64,000 nt of DNA from Achromobacter spanius (GCF_029637605.1 NZ_CP121261.1:6076001-6140000); one strand, 5' to 3'; counted from the stretch's first letter, positions 9,039 to 18,469 are shown. Numbers and translations: made by a program. Notes: generated by a model not told the origin, from the sequence alone.

Positions 9039-10035
9039 AGCCGCCGGCACAGATCTCGTTTCCGACGACGAATTCCCGGGCCTTCCTGATGAAAACCCCG
9101 CCGAAACTCGCGGCGAACCGCAACTTGTAACGGTACCTTCCAGTACCCGCGCCGACCGGCTTGACAAGGTGCTGGCGGGCTTGTTGCCTGACCATTCCCG
9201 CAGCCGCCTGCAAGGCTGGATTGAATCCGGCAATGTGCACGTCAACGGCGCGCCCGGCAAGATTCGCCAGACAGTGGGCCCGGGCGACGAGCTCCTGGTC
9301 TGGGCCCAGCCCGCTCCCGATGCGCGCGCCTTCACTCCCGAACCCGTTGAATTCACCGTCGTGGACGAAAGCCCCGACTGGATCGTGGTCAACAAGCCCG
9401 CGGGCCTGGTCACGCACCCCGGCGCCGGCAACTGGAGCGGCACGCTGCTCAATGGCCTGCTGTATCGCTACCCGGAATTGGCGGCGGTAGCGCGGGCGGG
9501 CATCGTTCACCGGCTGGACAAGGACACCTCCGGACTCATGGTGGTGGCCCGCAATGAAAAGGCCCAGACGCATCTGGTGCGCCAATTGCAGGCGCGCAGC
9601 ATGGGCCGCGAATACGTGGCCCTGGCGCATGGCTGGGTGGCGGCGGCCGGCAAGGTCGACCGCGCCATCGGCCGAGACGCCCGCGTGCCCATCCGCATGA
9701 GCGTTGAGCGCCCGGTCGCGCCCAAACCCGCCATTACCAATTACGCACCCGCCCGTCGCGGGCAAGTCGACCCGGGCGGCCGCGTCACCGAAGTAGTTTG
9801 CCGACTGGAAACCGGCCGCACCCACCAGATCCGCGTCCACATGGCCAGCCTGGGGCACCCGCTGCTGGCCGACACCATCTACGGCGGCAAGAACATTGCC
9901 GGGGCAACGCGCCAGATGCTGCACGCCCGCGCCCTGCATTTCGACGATCCGGGCGGCAACGGCGAGGTGCAGTTTGCCGCCGACGTTCCCGACGACATGA
10001 CACAGGTTCAGGAGACGATTGCATGGACCGCGTGA
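9028..10035 (+). CDS. rluD: 23S rRNA pseudouridine(1911/1915/1917) synthase RluD
   Basis: Converts uridines in helix 69 of 23S rRNA to pseudouridine. The 335-residue protein has an acidic N-terminal stretch, an S4 RNA-binding domain (RADRLDKVL onward), then the RluA-type catalytic domain. The signature HRLDKDTSGLM begins at His161, with catalytic Asp164, and the late motif GRTHQIRVHMASLGHPLLAD is also present. The N-terminal acidic extension before the S4 domain is longer than in E. coli. It overlaps pgeF by 13 bases and is co-transcribed with it. Confidence 0.95.
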   Translation: MSDTAAGTDLVSDDEFPGLPDENPAETRGEPQLVTVPSSTRADRLDKVLAGLLPDHSRSRLQGWIESGNVHVNGAPGKIRQTVGPGDELLVWAQPAPDARAFTPEPVEFTVVDESPDWIVVNKPAGLVTHPGAGNWSGTLLNGLLYRYPELAAVARAGIVHRLDKDTSGLMVVARNEKAQTHLVRQLQARSMGREYVALAHGWVAAAGKVDRAIGRDARVPIRMSVERPVAPKPAITNYAPARRGQVDPGGRVTEVVCRLETGRTHQIRVHMASLGHPLLADTIYGGKNIAGATRQMLHARALHFDDPGGNGEVQFAADVPDDMTQVQETIAWTA

Positions 10036-10787
10036 TAGCCAGCCTGCCCGTCGTGACCGGCCCGACGTGGCCCGGCGTAACGTATTTCTGCACGACCCGA
10101 GCCGGTGGCGTGGGCGTGGCGCCGCACGACACCCTGAACCTGGGGCTGCGCGCGGGCGACGACCCCGACACCGTGACCGAGAACCGGCGCCGGGTACGCG
10201 CCGCCGTGCCGGCCGATCCGCTCTGGCTGCGCCAGGTGCACGGCAGCGAAGTCGTGGATGCCGATTCCCCCGACCTGCCCGACGAACCGGCGCTGGACGC
10301 CAGCGTGACCTCGCAGCCGGGCCGAGTGCTGGCCATCATGGTGGCCGACTGCCTGCCCGTCGTTATCGCCGATGCGGACGGCAAGGTGCTGGGCGCGGCG
10401 CATGCCGGTTGGCGAGGCCTGGCGGGTGGCGTGCTGGAACATACGCTGGCGGCCATGCGCGCCAAGGCGCCCACGGCGACCGGCTGGCGCGCCTGGGTCG
10501 GCCCCGGCATCGGCCCGCAGGCCTTTGAAGTCGGGCAGGACGTGCTGGACGCCTTCACGGCGGATGACCCCGCCACCGCGCGCTATTTCTCGCCACGGCC
10601 GGGCCTGCCTGGCAAGTGGCTGGCCGACCTCGCCGGTCTGGCGGATTTCCGCCTGCGCCGCGCCGGGGTACAAGAGGTGTCCTTGAGCGGCATGTGTACG
10701 GTATCGCAAGGGCAGCGCTTCTTTTCGTACCGCCGCGACACCGAAACCGGACGCATGGCGTTGCTGGCCTGGCTCGACCCGGTTTGA
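10023..10787 (+). CDS. pgeF: Peptidoglycan editing factor / purine nucleoside phosphorylase PgeF (YfiH)
   Basis: A 254-residue protein of the YfiH/LACC1 family (older name: polyphenol oxidase). The family includes purine nucleoside phosphorylase/adenosine deaminase activity and, in E. coli, removal of mis-incorporated amino acids in peptidoglycan precursors. The zinc-site signature is visible as ADCLPV with AAHAGWRGL downstream, plus LRQVHGSEV. The start ATG at 10023 lies inside the end of rluD, giving a 13-base overlap that implies coupling. The bamD-rluD-pgeF order is conserved and supports the call. Confidence 0.9.
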   Translation: MDRVIASLPVVTGPTWPGVTYFCTTRAGGVGVAPHDTLNLGLRAGDDPDTVTENRRRVRAAVPADPLWLRQVHGSEVVDADSPDLPDEPALDASVTSQPGRVLAIMVADCLPVVIADADGKVLGAAHAGWRGLAGGVLEHTLAAMRAKAPTATGWRAWVGPGIGPQAFEVGQDVLDAFTADDPATARYFSPRPGLPGKWLADLAGLADFRLRRAGVQEVSLSGMCTVSQGQRFFSYRRDTETGRMALLAWLDPV

Positions 10788-10849
10788 TCTGACGCAAGGC
10801 TTTCGCGGAAGGTTTGAATGCCTGCCGCGAAACTCCTTGTATACCCGCA

Positions 10850-10878
10850 TTGACAGTGATGGACCCGGAATGCAACAT
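10850..10878 (+). promoter_or_regulatory. Candidate promoter of the pha operon
   Basis: A perfect -35 TTGACA (10850-10855) is followed after 17 bases by CAACAT (10873-10878), a poor -10. It lies 33-60 bases before phaC in the only sizeable gap upstream of that gene. Confidence 0.35.
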
Positions 10879-10904
10879 CAATTGAGCAGTGTCGATAACA
10901 AGGT

Positions 10905-12545
10905 GTGGAAGTGAACGCCAATCTCTCCGCAGGTCCCATTCCGGTGAGCGTGGCACCGGAAATCCTGGCCGACATTCAGGCCGAATTCTCTCGCGAATGG
11001 CAGCGCCTTTGTGACGACGCCCGGCGCGGCGCGCTCGTGCCCCCGGCCGACCGCCGCTTTGCCGGCGATGCCTGGGCCGCCAACAATTCCCATCTGCTTC
11101 TTGCGCATACCTACCTGCTGTCGGCGCGCGCCATGCAACGCATGGTCGACGCGGCCCAGGTCAGCGAACCCATGCGCAATCGGCTTCGGTTTTCCATCAT
11201 GCAATGGGTCGACGCGCTGTCGCCGTCAAACTTCCTGGCCTTGAATCCCGACGCCCAGCAATCCATTGTGGAAAGCGCCGGCCGGGCCCTGAATGAAGGC
11301 TTGTCCAACCTGCTGGGCGACGTCAAGAAAGGCCGCATCACCCAAACCGACGAATCCCAGTTCGAAATCGGCCGCAACGTGGCGGTGACGCCCGGCGCAG
11401 TGGTGTTCGAGAACAAGCTGTTCCAACTGATCCAATACGCGCCCTCGACGGCCACGGTGCATGAGCGCCCGCTGGTGATCGTGCCGCCGAACATCAACAA
11501 GTTCTACATCCTGGATCTGCAGCCCGAGAATTCCTTCGTGCGCTACGCGGTTGAGCAGGGCCAAACGGTGTTCCTGATTTCCTGGCGCAACCCGGTGGCG
11601 GGCGATGCCGACGACGTGGACCGCGCCACCTGGACCGATTACCTGGACGACGCCGTGCTGCAAGCGCTGCGCGTGGCCAGCGACATCACCAAGCAGCCCA
11701 AGGTCAACGCGCTGGGCTTCTGCGTGGGCGGCACGATGCTGGCCTCGGCGCTGGCGCTGGCCGAGGCGCGTGGCGAACACCCGGTGGCCTCGCTGACCTT
11801 GCTGACCTCGCTGCTGGACTTCCACGACACCGGCATCCTGAACGTCTTTGTCGATGAAGCCCATGCGCTGCTGCGCGACCATCAGCTTGGCAACGGCGGG
11901 CTGATGCCTGGCCGCGACCTGGCCACCACGTTCTCGTTCCTGCGGCCCAATGAGCTGGTCTGGAACTACGTGGTCGGCAACTACCTGAAAGGCCAGAAGC
12001 CGCCGCCGTTCGATCTGCTGTTCTGGAATGGCGACAGCACCAATCTGCCGGGCCCGTTCTTCTCCTGGTATTTCCGCAATACCTATCTGGAAAACAACCT
12101 GAAAGTGCCGGGCCGCGCGCAAGCGGCCGGCATGCCGCTGGACCTGACGCGCCTGACCATGCCTGCCTATATATTCGGCTCGCGTGAAGACCACATCGTG
12201 CCGTGGGTGTCGGCCTATGCCTCCACGCAGTTGCTGCGCGGGACCCAGCGTTTCGTGCTGGGGGCGTCGGGTCACATCGCGGGCGTGGTGAATCCGCCCG
12301 CCAAGAAGCGCCGCAGCTACTGGGTGGCCGACAAACTGGGCCAGAAGGGCCATGACATGCCGGGTGATCCGAATACCTGGTTCGCGCAAGCCACGGAGCA
12401 GGCCGGCAGTTGGTGGCCGGACTGGACGGCCTGGCTGGCGGACCACGCGGGCAAGCAGGTCAAGGCACGTACAAAATTAGGCAATGCCAAGCACCAGCCG
12501 ATCGAGCCGGCGCCTGGCAGGTATGTAAAGGTGCGGGCAGCCTGA
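10905..12545 (+). CDS. phaC: Class I poly(R)-hydroxyalkanoate synthase
   Basis: Polymerises 3-hydroxyacyl-CoA into polyhydroxyalkanoate on the granule surface. The lipase-like box GFCVGG holds the nucleophile Cys at about residue 273. The partner Asp is in REDHIVPW and the His in GASGHIAGV. At 546 residues it is slightly shorter than the Cupriavidus enzyme (589) at the N-terminus. Two in-frame GTG codons compete as start, 10905 and 10911. AAGG at 10900-10903 gives better spacing to 10911, so the true start may be two codons in. phaB and phaR follow; no phaA thiolase gene is in this cluster. Confidence 0.95.
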   Translation: MEVNANLSAGPIPVSVAPEILADIQAEFSREWQRLCDDARRGALVPPADRRFAGDAWAANNSHLLLAHTYLLSARAMQRMVDAAQVSEPMRNRLRFSIMQWVDALSPSNFLALNPDAQQSIVESAGRALNEGLSNLLGDVKKGRITQTDESQFEIGRNVAVTPGAVVFENKLFQLIQYAPSTATVHERPLVIVPPNINKFYILDLQPENSFVRYAVEQGQTVFLISWRNPVAGDADDVDRATWTDYLDDAVLQALRVASDITKQPKVNALGFCVGGTMLASALALAEARGEHPVASLTLLTSLLDFHDTGILNVFVDEAHALLRDHQLGNGGLMPGRDLATTFSFLRPNELVWNYVVGNYLKGQKPPPFDLLFWNGDSTNLPGPFFSWYFRNTYLENNLKVPGRAQAAGMPLDLTRLTMPAYIFGSREDHIVPWVSAYASTQLLRGTQRFVLGASGHIAGVVNPPAKKRRSYWVADKLGQKGHDMPGDPNTWFAQATEQAGSWWPDWTAWLADHAGKQVKARTKLGNAKHQPIEPAPGRYVKVRAA

Positions 12546-12623
12546 AATCGCAACACGCGGTTTGCCCGGGACCAAGAAGAAAGTTAATCAACGAGGCGTC
12601 CGTCGCACACAGGAGGAAGTCCA

Positions 12624-13361
12624 ATGAGCGGAAAACTGGCTTACGTAACAGGCGGGATGGGCGGTATCGGCACCTCTATTTGCCAGCGCTTGGCCAAGGA
12701 TGGCTTTCGCGTCGTGGCAGGTTGTGGCCCCAGCCGCAACTACCAGCAATGGCTGGATGAGCAAGCTGCGCAGGGCTACACGTTCCACGCATCGGTGGGC
12801 AACGTATCGGACTGGGAATCCACGGTGAAGGCCTTCGAGAAGGTCACGGCCGAACTCGGTGGCGTCGACGTGCTGGTCAATAACGCGGGCATCACCCGCG
12901 ATGGCCTGTTCCGCAAAATGAGCGCTGACGACTGGCGCGCGGTGATCGACACCAACCTGAACAGCCTGTTCAACGTGACCAAGCAGGTCATCGAGGGCAT
13001 GGTCGAACGGCAGTGGGGGCGTATCATCAACATCAGCTCGGTGAACGGGCAGAAGGGCCAGTTCGGCCAAACCAACTATTCCACGGCGAAGGCGGGCATT
13101 CACGGCTTCACCATGGCGTTGGCGCAGGAAGTGGCCAGCAAGGGCGTGACCGTCAACACGATTTCGCCCGGCTATATCGGCACGGACATGGTCCGCGCCA
13201 TCCGTCCCGAAGTGCTTGAAAAGATCGTGGCCACCATTCCGGTGCGCCGGCTGGGCACGCCCGAGGAAATCGCGTCGATGACGTCGTGGTTGGCGTCGGA
13301 CGAATCCGGTTTTTCCACCGGAGCGGACTTCTCGCTCAACGGCGGCCTGCACATGGGCTGA
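12624..13361 (+). CDS. phaB: Acetoacetyl-CoA reductase (NADPH)
   Basis: A short-chain dehydrogenase of 245 residues that reduces acetoacetyl-CoA to (R)-3-hydroxybutyryl-CoA, the substrate of PhaC. Visible features are the TGGMGGIG nucleotide-binding turn near residue 10, NNAG in the middle, the catalytic Ser in INISSVNGQKGQFGQ, and YSTAKAG carrying the YxxxK pair. A strong AGGAGG Shine-Dalgarno precedes the ATG. It lies 78 bases after phaC in the same direction. Confidence 0.95.
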   Translation: MSGKLAYVTGGMGGIGTSICQRLAKDGFRVVAGCGPSRNYQQWLDEQAAQGYTFHASVGNVSDWESTVKAFEKVTAELGGVDVLVNNAGITRDGLFRKMSADDWRAVIDTNLNSLFNVTKQVIEGMVERQWGRIINISSVNGQKGQFGQTNYSTAKAGIHGFTMALAQEVASKGVTVNTISPGYIGTDMVRAIRPEVLEKIVATIPVRRLGTPEEIASMTSWLASDESGFSTGADFSLNGGLHMG

Positions 13362-13480
13362 TGACGGTCAGCGGGCCGCCCCGGCGGCCCAAGGCGCTGG
13401 AAGGTCTCGGGGAGAGGGCCTTCCAGCATTACACTCCACCTTATTCGAAGTCTTAGAGATCGCCCGATCCGGGGACACAC

Positions 13481-14050
13481 ATGACGCAAGCACAAACCGG
13501 CGCCAGCCTGCGCCTGATTAAAAAATACCCCAACCGTCGCCTATACGACACCCGGACCAGCACCTACATCACTCTGGCAGATGTCAAGCAACTGGTCCTG
13601 GCCAACGAAGAATTCCAGGTGATCGACGCCAAAAGCGGTGAAGACCTGACGCGCAGCATCCTGCTGCAGATCATCCTGGAAGAAGAAAGTGGCGGCATGC
13701 CCATGTTCTCGTCGAACATGCTGTCGCAGATCATCCGTTTCTACGGACATGCCATGCAGGGCATCATGGGTTCTTACCTTGAGAAGAACATCCAGGCCTT
13801 CATGGAAATCCAGACGCGCATGGCAGAACAGTCCAAAGGCCTGTACGGCAGCCAGTTCGGACCGGAAGCCTGGACGCAGTTCATGAACGTGCAAACGCCC
13901 ATGCTGCAAAACATGATGAACAACTACATCGACCAGAGCAAAAACCTGTTCGTGCAGATGCAAGACCAGATGCAGGACCAGACGCGCGCGATGTTCTCGA
14001 CGTTTCCGTTCACGCCTGGCAGCACGCCGCCGGGCCAGGGTCGCAAGTAA
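13481..14050 (+). CDS. phaR: Polyhydroxyalkanoate synthesis repressor PhaR
   Basis: A 189-residue DNA-binding regulator that represses phasin and other PHA genes until granules form, then binds the granules. The N-terminal PHB/PHA accumulation regulator domain is clear (KKYPNRRLYDTRTSTYITL, residues about 10-28). The rest is helical with many Met and Gln (MQDQMQDQTRAMF), as in this family. It lies 119 bases after phaB; an inverted repeat (13396-13427) in that gap lacks a T-run. Confidence 0.95.
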   Translation: MTQAQTGASLRLIKKYPNRRLYDTRTSTYITLADVKQLVLANEEFQVIDAKSGEDLTRSILLQIILEEESGGMPMFSSNMLSQIIRFYGHAMQGIMGSYLEKNIQAFMEIQTRMAEQSKGLYGSQFGPEAWTQFMNVQTPMLQNMMNNYIDQSKNLFVQMQDQMQDQTRAMFSTFPFTPGSTPPGQGRK

Positions 14051-14098
14051 TTCGTCGCCGCGGGCGAGGGCGCATTCGTTGCCCATGAGCCCGCCAGC

Positions 14099-14131
14099 AG
14101 CCGGTATGGCACTCGCCTTGCCGGCTTTTTT
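14099..14131 (+). terminator. Rho-independent terminator after phaR
   Basis: AGCCGG at 14099-14104 pairs with CCGGCT at 14121-14126, with an inner GGC/GCC pairing and a loop, followed by six T. It closes the phaCBR operon. Confidence 0.8.
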
Positions 14132-14285
14132 GTGGCCGCTTTTTCCTTTGAGCAAACGCAATGAACTGACGCATTTCGGGCCTTTCGGTTCAGGGTGATG
14201 TCAGTTTTTTTCGTTACATTAATGCAAACGGTTCTTGTTTATGTTTCGTGAACCGCCATTCATTTGTGTCTCAAGGATTACCCAC

Positions 14286-14822
14286 ATGATCAAGAAAGCC
14301 TTGGCGCTGGCCATCGTCGCCCTGAGCGTGTCCGCCGCGAATGCGGCCGAATACCCCATCGGCAAGCCGGCAGAAAAGGGCGGCATGGAAATTGGCGCGG
14401 TGTACCTGCAGCCGATCGAAATGGACCCGCCCGGGATGATGCGTCCCGCCAAGGATTCGGACGTCCACCTTGAGGCCGACATCCACGCCACGGCCGGCAA
14501 CAAGACCGGCTTTCCCGAAGGCGAGTGGGTGCCGTACTTGGTCGTGAATTTTGAGATCCAGAAGGTCGGCAGCCAGAACGTGCAGAAGGGCACCTTCATG
14601 CCCATGGTGGCCAATGACGGCCCGCACTATGGCGACAACGTCAAGCTGGAAGGCCCGGGCAAGTACAAGCTGAAGTACACGGTCCTGCCGCCGTCCGAAA
14701 ACAAGATGGCCCACTTCGGCCGCCACATCGACAAGGAAACCGGCGTGGGTCCGTGGTTCGAGCCCTTTGAGCTGGATTACGAATTCGTCTACGCCGGCAC
14801 CGGCAAGAAGGGCGGATATTGA
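14286..14822 (+). CDS. ftrA: Periplasmic iron-transport protein FtrA (P19/Tp34 family)
   Basis: First gene of an FtrABCD ferrous-iron uptake system. The 178-residue precursor has a clear signal peptide (MIKKALALAIV ... ANA). The mature part resembles P19/Tp34, with metal-ligand candidates in GGMEIGAVYLQPIEMDPPGMM and HLEADIHA (Glu, Met and His). I start at ATG 14286 after the hydrophobic-signal rule; the frame continues upstream to 14235 without a sensible leader. The stop overlaps the start of the next gene. In Bordetella this system takes up Fe2+ under acidic, low-iron conditions; that role is carried over from the family. Confidence 0.9.
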   Translation: MIKKALALAIVALSVSAANAAEYPIGKPAEKGGMEIGAVYLQPIEMDPPGMMRPAKDSDVHLEADIHATAGNKTGFPEGEWVPYLVVNFEIQKVGSQNVQKGTFMPMVANDGPHYGDNVKLEGPGKYKLKYTVLPPSENKMAHFGRHIDKETGVGPWFEPFELDYEFVYAGTGKKGGY

Positions 14823-15178
14823 TCGTGCGCCGCCTGCATCGCCTGATTGCCGCCGGTTTGATCGGCCTGGCCAGCCTGGCTGGCATGGCGCCCGCGCAGG
14901 CGGCCGAACTGCCGACATTCACGCTCAGGTTCAAGCCGGACGGCACGTTCGAGCCGGCAACCCTGGAAGTGCCTGCCGGCCGTTTCAAGATTGAACTCAT
15001 CAACGAAAGCAACGAGCCGGTGGAATTCGAGAGCATCCCGTTGCGCAAGGAAAAAGTGCTGGGCCCGGGGGTGAAGTCCTTTGTGGTCATCACCATTTCC
15101 CGCCCCGGCGAATATCCCTTCTTTGATGACTTTCACCAAGCAGTGAAAGGCACCCTGGTCGTCAAGCCCAAGGAATAA
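14819..15178 (+). CDS. ftrB: Cupredoxin-domain protein FtrB
   Basis: A 119-residue exported cupredoxin-like protein that probably oxidises Fe2+ at the periplasmic face for transfer to the FtrC permease. There is an Arg-rich N-terminus, a hydrophobic signal ending in AQA, then a beta-rich domain with LEVPAGRFKIELINES and a conserved FFDDFHQAVKG end. The longest frame begins with TTG at 14819, overlapping the ftrA stop; GTG at 14825 is an equally good start. Operon position between ftrA and ftrC is the strongest support. Confidence 0.85.
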   Translation: MIVRRLHRLIAAGLIGLASLAGMAPAQAAELPTFTLRFKPDGTFEPATLEVPAGRFKIELINESNEPVEFESIPLRKEKVLGPGVKSFVVITISRPGEYPFFDDFHQAVKGTLVVKPKE

Positions 15179-15191
15179 GCGGTAGCTACAC

Positions 15192-16043
15192 ATGGAACAG
15201 GTTCTTTTTATCGTCTGGCGTGAAAGCGTCGAAGCGTTGCTGGTGGTGGGTATCTTGTATACCTGGCTGCGCGCCACGCCCGAAGGCAAGCGCGGGCTGA
15301 ACTACCTGTGGGGCGGCGTCGCGGCAGGCCTGGCGCTGGCCGTGGCCTTGGCGCTGGTGCTGCTGGGCGTGTCGTCCTGGCTCAGCGACGAAGGCCAGGA
15401 ATGGTTCCAGGCCATCATGTCGCTGGCGGCGTGCGCGCTGGTCGTGCAGATGGTCGTGTGGATGAAGAAGCATGGCCGCACCTTGAAAAGCGAACTGGAA
15501 AGCGGCGCGCGCAGTTCGGTCGCCAACGACAACTGGTGGGGCCTGTTCGTGCTGGTGGCCATTGCCGTGGCGCGCGAAGGCAGCGAGACGGTGGTGTTCC
15601 TGTACGGCACCGTGTCGGCGGGCGAAGGCGGCAGCGACATGCTGATGCTGGCCCTGGCCGGTGTGGCCGGCTTTGCGGTGGCCTTGCTGACGTTCTGGCT
15701 GCTGCAACTGGGCGGCAAGCTGATTACGTGGCGCCGCTTCTTCCGCGTGACCGAAATTCTATTGCTGCTGCTGGCGGGTTCCCTGCTGGTTGGCGGCCTG
15801 GACCACCTGATCTCGCTAGACGTCCTGCCGACGATCATCGACCCCGTGTGGGACAGCTCGTGGCTGTTGGACGACAGCAGCGGCGTGGGCAAGGTGCTGG
15901 CCGATTTCGCGGGCTACCGGGCCTACCCGGCGTTGACCTCGGTCTTGCTGTGGGTGGCGTACTGGCTCGTGGTCTGGGCGCTGCTGCGCTGGGTGGGTGA
16001 CAAGCCCGCCCGGGTGCCAGCCCCAGCCCGCAATGCATCCTGA
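15192..16043 (+). CDS. ftrC: FTR1-family iron permease FtrC
   Basis: A 283-residue inner-membrane permease with about seven hydrophobic segments. Two REXXE iron-binding motifs, the hallmark of the family, are present: RESVE near residue 10 and REGSE near residue 132. The first is followed by ALLVVGILYTWL. It lies 13 bases after ftrB and is part of the same operon. It should move iron delivered by FtrA/FtrB into the cytoplasm. Confidence 0.92.
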   Translation: MEQVLFIVWRESVEALLVVGILYTWLRATPEGKRGLNYLWGGVAAGLALAVALALVLLGVSSWLSDEGQEWFQAIMSLAACALVVQMVVWMKKHGRTLKSELESGARSSVANDNWWGLFVLVAIAVAREGSETVVFLYGTVSAGEGGSDMLMLALAGVAGFAVALLTFWLLQLGGKLITWRRFFRVTEILLLLLAGSLLVGGLDHLISLDVLPTIIDPVWDSSWLLDDSSGVGKVLADFAGYRAYPALTSVLLWVAYWLVVWALLRWVGDKPARVPAPARNAS

Positions 16044-16084
16044 TTCCGACGTGATGCCGGACTGAACAATGTGAAGGTTTGACC

Positions 16085-17482
16085 ATGGCTGCTGTACTCG
16101 GGAGGGTGACCTCCCGGATCGCCGATTTTCTTCGTGACCATGCCCCGCTGTTGCGCAAGCTGCAGTGGGGCATTGTTGCGTTGTACGCGTTCCTGTTGAT
16201 CGTGCCCGCGATCATGCCCTTGCCCGACAACGCGGCATCGGTGTTCAACAACCTGACCGTCGTCGCGCAGTTCGCGTTCTGGGGCGTGTGGTGGCCGTTC
16301 GTGTTGATCTCGATGCCGATTCTGGGCCGCGCCTGGTGCGGCTGGCTGTGCCCCGAAGGCATGCTGACCGAATGGGCCAGTGAGCGCGGGCAGGGGCGCG
16401 CCATTCCGAAATGGATGCGCTGGGGCGGCTGGCCTTTCGTGGCCTTCGCGCTGACGACGGTCTACGGCCAGTTGGTCAGCGTCTATCAATATCCGCTGGC
16501 CGTGCTGGTCGTGCTGGGCGGGTCCACGGTGGCGGCGATGATCGTCGGGTGGCGCTATGGCCGCAGCAAGCGCGTGTGGTGCAAGTACCTGTGCCCGGTC
16601 AACGGCGTGTTCAATCTGCTGGCCAAGCTGGCGCCCTGGCACTTCAAGGTCGATGAAGAAAAGTGGCGCCATCCGGTCATCCGGATCGAACCCATCAACT
16701 GTGCGCCGCTGGTGCCCCTGCGCCACATGAAGGGCGCGGGCGACTGCCACATGTGCGGCCGCTGCAGCGGCTACCGTGGCGCCATTGAACTGACGCCGCG
16801 TTCGCCCGAAGAAGAAATCGTGCATGTCGCGGACGGCGACGCCTGGCAGACGGCCTTGCTGTGCTTTGGCCTGATGGGCATCGCCATCGGCGCGTTTCTC
16901 TGGAGCGCCAGCCCCTGGTACGTGACCGCCAAGCAATGGGCCGCGACCTGGCTGGTCGAGCGCGACATCATGTGGCCGTTGATGGACAACGCGCCCTGGT
17001 TCATCTTGACGCACTACCCCGACGTGAACGACAGCTTCTCGTGGCTGGACGGCGCGGGCATCCTGATGTTTGTCGTGGGCGCGACCATCGTGGTGGGCGG
17101 CGCGAGCTTCCTGTCGTTGTGGATCGCGGACCGGCTTGCGCCCGCGGCGGCCGTGGCCGGTGCGCCTGCTTCGCGCTGGATTCGTCCGGGCGTGCACAAG
17201 CTGGCGCAGGCGCTGATTCCTTCGGCGGGCATCGGCGTGTTTCTTGGCCTGTCCGCCACCACGATCAACCTGCTCAAGCACGAAGGGGTGCAAGCCGCTT
17301 GGGCTGGGCCGGTGCGCTTCACGCTCTTGACGCTGGCCGTGCTATGGACTCTGCGCCTGTTTGCCCGCCTGCTCAAGCCGCGTGCGGTCAGTGGCGTGCG
17401 CAAGCTGGCCGCGTGGATCGTGCTGGCGGCGGGCCTGGCGCCGTTCTGCCTGGCATGGGTGTTTTTCTTTGCAATCTGGTAA
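16085..17482 (+). CDS. ftrD: Membrane polyferredoxin FtrD
   Basis: A 465-residue membrane protein with several transmembrane segments and cysteine motifs for [4Fe-4S] binding: CGWLCPEGM, CKYLCPVNGVF and CHMCGRCSGYRG. It resembles NosR/CcoG-type polyferredoxins and probably recycles electrons for the FtrAB oxidation step. Start at ATG 16085, with GAAGG about 8 bases upstream; the frame begins two codons earlier at a TTG. It is the last gene of ftrABCD. Confidence 0.9.
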   Translation: MAAVLGRVTSRIADFLRDHAPLLRKLQWGIVALYAFLLIVPAIMPLPDNAASVFNNLTVVAQFAFWGVWWPFVLISMPILGRAWCGWLCPEGMLTEWASERGQGRAIPKWMRWGGWPFVAFALTTVYGQLVSVYQYPLAVLVVLGGSTVAAMIVGWRYGRSKRVWCKYLCPVNGVFNLLAKLAPWHFKVDEEKWRHPVIRIEPINCAPLVPLRHMKGAGDCHMCGRCSGYRGAIELTPRSPEEEIVHVADGDAWQTALLCFGLMGIAIGAFLWSASPWYVTAKQWAATWLVERDIMWPLMDNAPWFILTHYPDVNDSFSWLDGAGILMFVVGATIVVGGASFLSLWIADRLAPAAAVAGAPASRWIRPGVHKLAQALIPSAGIGVFLGLSATTINLLKHEGVQAAWAGPVRFTLLTLAVLWTLRLFARLLKPRAVSGVRKLAAWIVLAAGLAPFCLAWVFFFAIW

Positions 17483-17569
17483 GCACTGCTTGATGGCTGG
17501 CAACGCGGCGCTGCGATAAAGTGGAACGCCTTGCCGGCCCGCCGGCGCTTTGATCCTACACGCCAGTCC

Positions 17570-18442
17570 ATGACTTCCTACGCCTTTCGCCTGCTTAACG
17601 TATTTGCATCAACCACCTTCAGCGGCAACCAGCTTTGCGTGTTCGAAGACGCGCGCGGCATGGACGACGCGACGATGCTGAACCTGGCGGCGCAGTTCAA
17701 TCTTTCCGAAACCACCTTCATCCTGCCGTCCGATAACGCCGATGCGCGCGTGCGTATTTTCACGCCTGGCTACGAAATGAAGTTCGCGGGCCATCCCACC
17801 ATCGGCACCTCGCAAGTGGTGCGCGACCTTCGGCAAACGGGCGATGCCCTGACGCTGGAATTTGCCGCGGGCATCGTGCCGGTGCAAGCACAAGGCGACG
17901 CGTGGACATTCACCGCGCCATGCCCCGGCGGCGTACAAACGGCGACGCCCGAACTGGACCGCGCCGATATCGCGGCGCTGGTTGGGCTCACCACGGATGA
18001 GCTCGCGGCCGACCCGATCTGGGTGGATACCGGCGCGGACCAGTTGCTGGTGCCGCTGGCCAGCGTGGATGCGGTACGCCGGGCGGTGCCGGATGCCTCC
18101 AAGCTTGGCCGCTGGCAAGCCAGCAGCCTGGGCCGCAAGACGCTGTACGTGTTTGCGTTTGATGAAGGCAATGTGCGCGATGCTCGCCAGGTGGTGGTGG
18201 CGCGCTATTTCTTCGCGAAGGCGGGCGGGGGTGTCGACGAAGATGCCGGCACGGGCTCGGCCTGCGCCAACCTGGGCGGTTGGCTGCTACACCAACAACG
18301 AACCTTGCCGGTCAGCATCCTGGTTGAGCAGGGCGACCAGATGGGCAGGCCGTGCCGCCTGCTGCTGGACGTACTGGCCGATGGCCGCATCCAGGTGGGG
18401 GGCCGCGCATTGGAAATCGGTCGGGGCACCATCAGTATCTGA
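17570..18442 (+). CDS. PhzF family isomerase-like protein
   Basis: A 290-residue protein with the diaminopimelate-epimerase-like double fold of the PhzF family. The catalytic Glu is in NLSETTFIL (about residue 45). Other family marks are MKFAGHPTIGTSQVV and the C-terminal DAGTGSACANLGGWL. No phenazine genes are nearby, so this is one of the many PhzF proteins of unknown substrate. Start at ATG 17570 (MTSYAFRLL). It is convergent with the BON gene and shares a hairpin terminator with it. Confidence 0.9.
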   Translation: MTSYAFRLLNVFASTTFSGNQLCVFEDARGMDDATMLNLAAQFNLSETTFILPSDNADARVRIFTPGYEMKFAGHPTIGTSQVVRDLRQTGDALTLEFAAGIVPVQAQGDAWTFTAPCPGGVQTATPELDRADIAALVGLTTDELAADPIWVDTGADQLLVPLASVDAVRRAVPDASKLGRWQASSLGRKTLYVFAFDEGNVRDARQVVVARYFFAKAGGGVDEDAGTGSACANLGGWLLHQQRTLPVSILVEQGDQMGRPCRLLLDVLADGRIQVGGRALEIGRGTISI

Positions 18443-18469
18443 CGGCGCGCCGGCTGCACCGATACGTCC

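Noticed and set aside
13396..13427. 9-bp hairpin between phaB and phaR
   Set aside because: No T-run and a 14-base loop; phaR appears to be in the same operon. Could be an mRNA processing or stability element.
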